From: Actinomycetes bacterium
GTDB taxonomy: Bacteria; Actinomycetota; Thermoleophilia; BMS3ABIN01
Assembly (NCBI GenBank): GCA_021790075.1
Contig: JAJYIN010000137.1
Location: forward strand, 1 to 6,052
DNA length: 6,052 nt
Direction: 5' to 3'
The notes beneath the pieces are model-generated. The model worked only from the letters and a program-made list of their open reading frames with translations, made no database searches and was not told where the DNA came from. This document shows, piece by piece, positions 1 through 3,187 of the stretch; within the stretch, counting starts at the first letter, position 1; each line of letters begins with the position of its first letter. Made by a program: the position numbers and the translations under genes.

Positions 1-1188
1 CGAAACGGCGTCGGCCGTGCGCAGGACCCCGTAGGCGATCCATGGCTGGCGGCCGATCTCGGTCACCATCCAGCCAAGCTGGGCGGCCAGGTACGGCAGT
101 GGGATCACCAGCAGCATCAACCACAGGAACCAGCGCTGCCCGGTGACGCGGTTGCGCCACACCTTATAAGTGGCGATAACGCTCAGCAGCATGAAGAGCA
201 GGCCCAACCCCACCATCAGCCGGAAACTGGCAAATACCGGCCAGATGGGCGGGCGCTCGTCCCGGGGTACATCGTTCATGCCGATGACGGTGCCATTGAA
301 GTTCTTGGTGGCCAGGAAACTCAGTAATTTGGGGATGCCCAGAGTCTGCACGTAGTTGCCGTCACCTGAGAACCTTGGTATTACGATCAGGTTGTAAGCG
401 GCGCCTGATTGCGTTTGCCAGACCGACTCCATGGCGGCCATCTTGGACGGCTGCGACGCGGCCACCTCGGCCCCGTGCAGGTCGCCAATGATGAAGACGC
501 CGAAGGAGGCGGCCAGGCCCAGGATGGCCCCGTACTTGAATGACTTCTGGAAGAAATCGGTATGGCTGTGGCGCAGCAGGTGCCAGCTGGCGATTCCCAT
601 GACGAAGAAAGCCGCCACCGTCCAGGTCGCCAGCACCGTATGTCCGAACTCGAGCAGCCCGAAGGAGTTCTTCACCACCGACCAGAAATCCGTCATCTCG
701 GCGCGGCCGTTGCTGATCACGTAGCCGACCGGCCGCTGCATCCAGCCGTTGGCCAGCAGGATCCAGAGCGCGGAGAGATTGGAAGCGAAAGCCACAATCC
801 ACATGGCGCCCGCGTGCAGCGCCGGCGAGATCCGTTTCCAGCCAAAGATCCACAAGCCGATGAACGTCGATTCCAGGAAAAAGGCCACCAGGGACTCAAC
901 CGCCAGCGGGGCGCCGAAGATATCGCCGACATAGCGGGAGTACTCGGACCAGTTGGTGCCGAACTGGAACTCGAGCGTGATTCCCGTGACGATCCCGAGG
1001 GCAAAATTTATCAGGAAGAGCCGGCCCCAAAACTTGGTCATGCGCAGGTAGAGGTCGTTGCGGGTCGTGACGTAGCGGGTCTCCATGAAGGCGATCATCA
1101 GGGAAAGGCCCATCGTGAGCGGCACGAAGACAAAGTGGAACATGGTTGTCATCGCGAACTGCAGGCGGCTGAGTAGCAACACATCCAT
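1..1188 (-). CDS. cydA: Cytochrome bd ubiquinol oxidase subunit I (CydA), 3' end outside window
   Basis: Catalytic haem-bearing subunit of the membrane cytochrome bd quinol:O2 oxidase, which reduces O2 to water at high affinity. The frame is open for 396 codons from ATG at 1188 to the left edge; AGGAG sits 5-6 nt upstream of this ATG. The start MDVLLLSRLQFAMTTM is the family N-terminus. Visible residues equivalent to E. coli ligands: H18 (E. coli H19), E98 and E106 (E99, E107), H183 (H186), K249 and E254 of the quinol loop (K252, E257), M325 (M393) and E377 in EIGRQPW (E445). The motifs ALWILLANGWMQ and FFLESTF are present. From M325 onward the offset to E. coli is 68 residues instead of 3, so this is a short-Q-loop form. 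Roughly 50 C-terminal residues are missing beyond the edge, where cydB would be expected. It lies downstream of the rubrerythrin-like gene after a 263-bp gap. Confidence 0.97.
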   Translation of the reverse strand, partial: MDVLLLSRLQFAMTTMFHFVFVPLTMGLSLMIAFMETRYVTTRNDLYLRMTKFWGRLFLINFALGIVTGITLEFQFGTNWSEYSRYVGDIFGAPLAVESLVAFFLESTFIGLWIFGWKRISPALHAGAMWIVAFASNLSALWILLANGWMQRPVGYVISNGRAEMTDFWSVVKNSFGLLEFGHTVLATWTVAAFFVMGIASWHLLRHSHTDFFQKSFKYGAILGLAASFGVFIIGDLHGAEVAASQPSKMAAMESVWQTQSGAAYNLIVIPRFSGDGNYVQTLGIPKLLSFLATKNFNGTVIGMNDVPRDERPPIWPVFASFRLMVGLGLLFMLLSVIATYKVWRNRVTGQRWFLWLMLLVIPLPYLAAQLGWMVTEIGRQPWIAYGVLRTADAVS

Positions 1189-1248
1189 AACAGCTCCTCT
1201 CATGACCCTTGGCAACCCCGCCAGCCGTTCCGACCCAGGAATGGAAAC

Positions 1249-1269
1249 CCGGGTGGAAAAACCCACCGG
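1249..1269 (-). other. Small hairpin with T-rich loop in the cydA leader
   Basis: GGTGG and CCACC arms (1252-1256 and 1263-1267) enclose a 6-nt loop that reads GTTTTT in the minus-strand transcript. Alternatively CCGG/CCGG outer pairs form with one bulged base. It lies between the 12-bp hairpin and cydA. It may help terminate transcription from the rubrerythrin gene or act in the cydA 5' leader; neither role is shown. Confidence 0.3.
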
Positions 1270-1271
1270 AA

Positions 1272-1308
1272 TCGCCGCTACAGATCAGTAGCCGAGCTGT
1301 AGCGGCGA
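1272..1308 (-). terminator. 12-bp perfect inverted repeat, possible terminator or leader hairpin
   Basis: TCGCCGCTACAG (1272-1283) and CTGTAGCGGCGA (1297-1308) are perfect inverted complements around a 13-nt loop. The position fits a terminator for the rubrerythrin-like gene or a structured leader of cydA, since both are read on the minus strand and the hairpin lies 84 nt before the cydA start. No immediate U-tract follows; the nearest T-run (GTTTTT) is about 10 nt further on, in the next hairpin's loop. The stem is clear, but calling it an intrinsic terminator is uncertain. Confidence 0.45.
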
Positions 1309-1341
1309 AGCTATTCCTGATATTCCTGTTCCGCAAATTCG

Positions 1342-1470
1342 CCCAGCAGTAACGCTCCGCGGAAACAGGGTCAAGCAGTAACGCACCACGCCAAAGAGAA
1401 ACACTCCAGATTTAGCAGTAACGCCCCACGCTTAAAAGTAACGCTCCACGCTCAGCAGTAACGCTCCAGC
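1342..1470 (-). repeat. Degenerate 20-bp tandem repeat array (6 units) starting in the 3' end of the rubrerythrin-like gene
   Basis: On the minus strand five contiguous 20-bp units occupy 1470-1451, 1450-1431, 1430-1411, 1410-1391 and 1390-1371. A sixth, at 1361-1342, follows a 9-bp gap. The approximate consensus is CGTGGAGCGTTACTGCTNAG. Unit 1 is coding: it holds the last codons (Leu-Glu-Arg-Tyr-Cys-stop). The other units are noncoding copies that have diverged; unit 4 is the most degraded. The family usually ends in a similar Leu-Leu-Lys/Glu-Arg-Tyr sequence, so the coding unit is probably ancestral and the rest arose by tandem duplication. The 20-bp period equals about two helical turns, so a phased protein-binding array upstream of cydA is an alternative reading. 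Confidence 0.85.
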
Positions 1471-1844
1471 AGGTTGCGGAGCATGGCCGCGTGACGGCCT
1501 TCGTCGTGCGCCGCCGTATCAAAGAAGGAGGCCACTTCTTTCTGGCCTGACGCTTCGGCTTCTTTCATCCCCTCGTGCTTGCCCTCGTAGGCCTTCTCCT
1601 CCCCCGCCAGCATCTTCTCGATCTCATCCTTGAGGTCGCCGATCTCACCCGCCAGGTATTTGAAACGGGCGCCATGGGCGGCCTCGTCCATGGCGATGCT
1701 GCGCAGCGTGTAGGCCACCTCCGTCTTGCCCTCGTTGTCGGCCTTGAGGGCCATAGCGAGGTAGTGGACGACCTCCCAGGTCTCGCCCTTGATATTGTTC
1801 TGGATGTGCTGCTCCACGCTGGTTTTGGTTTCCTGGTCCGCCAT
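1452..1844 (-). CDS. Rubrerythrin-like ferritin-superfamily di-iron protein (no rubredoxin domain)
   Basis: A 130-residue four-helix di-iron protein of the rubrerythrin/ferritin-like family, probably cytoplasmic, likely to reduce peroxide or handle iron/oxygen in an anaerobe. Metal-ligand motifs: GETWE (E21, E24) in helix 1, DEAAH (E54, H57) in helix 2, a Glu-rich helix 3 (E95, E97, E103) and DEGRH (E115, H118) in helix 4. There is no CxxC rubredoxin module, so electrons must come from another protein. Start: ATG at 1844 has GGGGAAAGGA 6 nt upstream. A TTG at 1862 in the same frame would put that Shine-Dalgarno inside the gene and is rejected. The gene follows the Rrf2 regulator by 97 bp and has its own promoter-like sequence. 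Its final codons are the first unit of the downstream 20-bp repeat array. The exact enzymatic activity is not determined by sequence. Confidence 0.9.
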   Translation of the reverse strand: MADQETKTSVEQHIQNNIKGETWEVVHYLAMALKADNEGKTEVAYTLRSIAMDEAAHGARFKYLAGEIGDLKDEIEKMLAGEEKAYEGKHEGMKEAEASGQKEVASFFDTAAHDEGRHAAMLRNLLERYC

Positions 1845-1883
1845 GGCAAGTCCTTTCCCCAAAATGGAAATGATTTTTGTTTA

Positions 1884-1912
1884 CTAATATGCCCCAAAAG
1901 CAGGGGTGTAAA
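1884..1912 (-). promoter_or_regulatory. Sigma70-type promoter candidate for the rubrerythrin-like gene
   Basis: Minus strand: TTTACA (1912-1907, 5/6 to consensus), a 17-bp spacer, then TATTAG (1889-1884, 4/6), about 40 nt upstream of the start codon at 1844. The spacer carries CCCC-TGCTTTT-GGGG, a 4-bp inverted repeat, and the 9-mer CCCCTGCTT (1906-1898) that recurs upstream of the Rrf2 gene. A regulator could bind here between -35 and -10; this is inference. Confidence 0.55.
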
Positions 1913-1941
1913 CTTGGATACGGAAATATGCTACCCGCAAA

Positions 1942-2367
1942 TTACGGACTTAAAACGTCCGGTTTGGCGGCAGCCTCGTTACGGGCCAGTTGGGCGAAGT
2001 CGGTGCGGGAAAGCAGACGCGAGAGTTCGCGCTGGACTTCCTCGAGCTCATCATGGATGGAGCAGAATTCCTCACGGGGACACTCCCCGGGGCGGATGAA
2101 GCAGGTGTTGATGAGGAGCGGGCCTTCCACCGCCTCGATCACGTCCTTGAGGGTGATCCCACGCGGGGGCCGCGCCAGCGAGATGCCGCCGCCTACGCCC
2201 CGGTGAGTAGTGACGATGCCAGTTTTGGCCAGCTTTTGCAGGATCTTTCCCAGATACTCCTGCGGCACCCCCTGTGCTGTGGCAATCTCCTTGATGCTGG
2301 CCAGAGGGGTGGTGGCCAGGAAAAGGACGGCGCGCATGGCGTAATCGGCCTGTCGGGTCAGTTGCAT
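1942..2367 (-). CDS. Rrf2/IscR-family transcriptional regulator with three-Cys Fe-S motif
   Basis: A 141-residue Rrf2-family DNA-binding regulator. The N-terminal winged helix-turn-helix spans about residues 1-65: MQLTRQADYAMRAV opening, a recognition-helix region near VPQEYLGKILQKLAKTGIV, and a wing with HRGVGGGISLARPP. The Fe-S-ligand region follows: C89-x6-C96-x5-C102-x2-H105, matching the C/C/C/H set of IscR (C92, C98, C104, H107) with one extra residue in the first gap. It is therefore expected to bind a [2Fe-2S] or [4Fe-4S] cluster and sense iron-sulfur status, O2 or NO. It lies between the FmdE-family gene (75 bp upstream) and the rubrerythrin-like gene (97 bp downstream), so that gene and its own promoter are likely targets. 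IscR, NsrR, RirA and SufR types cannot be separated from sequence alone. The ATG at 2367 has no strong Shine-Dalgarno. Confidence 0.93.
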   Translation of the reverse strand: MQLTRQADYAMRAVLFLATTPLASIKEIATAQGVPQEYLGKILQKLAKTGIVTTHRGVGGGISLARPPRGITLKDVIEAVEGPLLINTCFIRPGECPREEFCSIHDELEEVQRELSRLLSRTDFAQLARNEAAAKPDVLSP

Positions 2368-2383
2368 TTTGTTAAAGAGGACT

Positions 2384-2408
2384 ATAAATGACTGGTTTTC
2401 TTGCCAAT
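2384..2408. promoter_or_regulatory. Possible IscR-type operator upstream of the Rrf2 gene
   Basis: This 25-bp stretch matches about 18 positions of the E. coli type 1 IscR consensus as I recall it. The left half is strong (ATA...GACTG at 2384-2394); the right half is poor apart from its end. It lies immediately downstream of the putative -10 of the Rrf2 gene and 17 bp from its start codon, where binding would repress transcription. Autoregulation is typical of IscR. No statistical score was computed. Confidence 0.3.
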
Positions 2409-2428
2409 AGTATAACCGGAAGCAGGGG
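2409..2428 (-). promoter_or_regulatory. Promoter candidate (-10) and shared 9-mer upstream of the Rrf2 gene
   Basis: Minus strand: TATACT at 2414-2409 is a 5/6 match to the -10 consensus, 41 nt before the start codon at 2367. No good -35 exists at 16-18 bp spacing, which suggests an activator-dependent or weak promoter. CCCCTGCTT at 2428-2420 is identical to the 9-mer in the promoter spacer of the rubrerythrin-like gene. Confidence 0.4.
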
Positions 2429-2442
2429 CGGGCAAACAGCCG

Positions 2443-3033
2443 CTACGGCCCGAGTCTGGTGAAATAGCCTCCCTGGGCGCAGCTGCGGCAGAGGACGGTT
2501 CCATACAGGTTCATCTCCCGCCGGTCCTGAACGGCTTCGCCGCAGTTCTCACAAATAATGCGGGAAAGCGGCCGGCCCGGCATGTCCTCCTCGGGCACGT
2601 CTACCATGACTTCCTCGAAGGTGAACAGCTCCTCGTCGGGCATCGCCGCGTAAGCCTGCCGCTGCTGTTCGTATTTGCCTTCCACCCCGGGCGCATAACG
2701 CGGCGCCAGGGCGCGCGCCTCTTCCCGCGCCACCAGCCGTACCGCCCGTCCGCTCCCGAGATCGAGGAAGGTGGCGGCCATGATGCCGTAATCCGCCAGT
2801 TTGAGCGTCCGCTTTCCCACCCGGCAGCCGGTGACCGCCATGATGGCGTCGGCGGCGCAGCGGTCGATCTCGACGAAAACAATCAGGCGCTTGCGCCATT
2901 GCCGGGAATGCGGGTCATCGACGCCGAGGCGCTCGAGGCCGGCGCGGGCCAGGCGCACTCCCAGCGTCTGGCCGGGACAGCTCTCGCCATGGAAAGCGGC
3001 CGCCTCCGCGAGGTCTTCCGCCAGCGTTCTCAT
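2443..3033 (-). CDS. FmdE-family protein with C-terminal four-Cys zinc ribbon
   Basis: A 196-residue member of the FmdE family, named after a gene in the archaeal molybdenum formylmethanofuran dehydrogenase operon. The N-terminal domain (about 1-150) shows FHGESCPG (H15, C19), then EIDRCAADAIMAVTGCRVGKRTL with C59 and C70; these conserved Cys/His residues are thought to bind metal. The C-terminal module has ICENCGE and LCRSCA (C161, C164, C182, C185), a four-Cys zinc ribbon. Start: ATG at 3033 has GAAAGGG 6 nt upstream. The gene is divergent from the Mo-oxidoreductase/cysteine desulfurase fusion across 154 bp, which fits the recurrent association of FmdE-like proteins with Mo/W enzymes. The biochemical role of bacterial FmdE proteins is not established, so Mo-cofactor delivery or enzyme maturation is only a guess from context. 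Confidence 0.92.
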   Translation of the reverse strand: MRTLAEDLAEAAAFHGESCPGQTLGVRLARAGLERLGVDDPHSRQWRKRLIVFVEIDRCAADAIMAVTGCRVGKRTLKLADYGIMAATFLDLGSGRAVRLVAREEARALAPRYAPGVEGKYEQQRQAYAAMPDEELFTFEEVMVDVPEEDMPGRPLSRIICENCGEAVQDRREMNLYGTVLCRSCAQGGYFTRLGP

Positions 3034-3187
3034 CCGATACCCTTTCGCAGCTTCATCATTCCAATGACTTCAATGACAGGAACTACTAGATTACACGTAA
3101 ATGCCACGGCCCGGGAAGCGAAACTACGCGAAGAACCCGCGGGAACGCCTTTTCCGGGTTTGGCTCTGGCCGTTTTCCGGGAAGGGT
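3034..3187. promoter_or_regulatory. Divergent intergenic region with weak promoter candidates
   Basis: 154 bp separate the two divergent starts. On the plus strand ATGACT (3064-3069), a 17-bp spacer and TAGATT (3087-3092) form a 4/6 + 4/6 promoter candidate for the fusion gene. A 7-bp direct repeat CAATGAC occurs at 3062-3068 and 3071-3077 over this -35, a possible regulator site. Nearer the gene, TTTTCCGGG is repeated at 3150-3158 and 3173-3181, and CCCGCGGG (3136-3143) is palindromic. No convincing promoter is visible for the FmdE-family gene. All of these are weak on their own. Confidence 0.35.

Noticed and set aside
562..1176. A 204-codon plus-strand open frame
   Set aside because: It is antisense to cydA, whose minus-strand translation matches CydA throughout.
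1342..1470. CRISPR-like array
   Set aside because: Units are contiguous 20-mers without unique spacers, degenerate, and the first is protein-coding; no cas genes are visible.
1845..1862. Upstream TTG start (1862) for the rubrerythrin-like gene
   Set aside because: It would place the GGGGAAAGGA ribosome binding site inside the coding sequence; ATG 1844 fits the family N-terminus and spacing.
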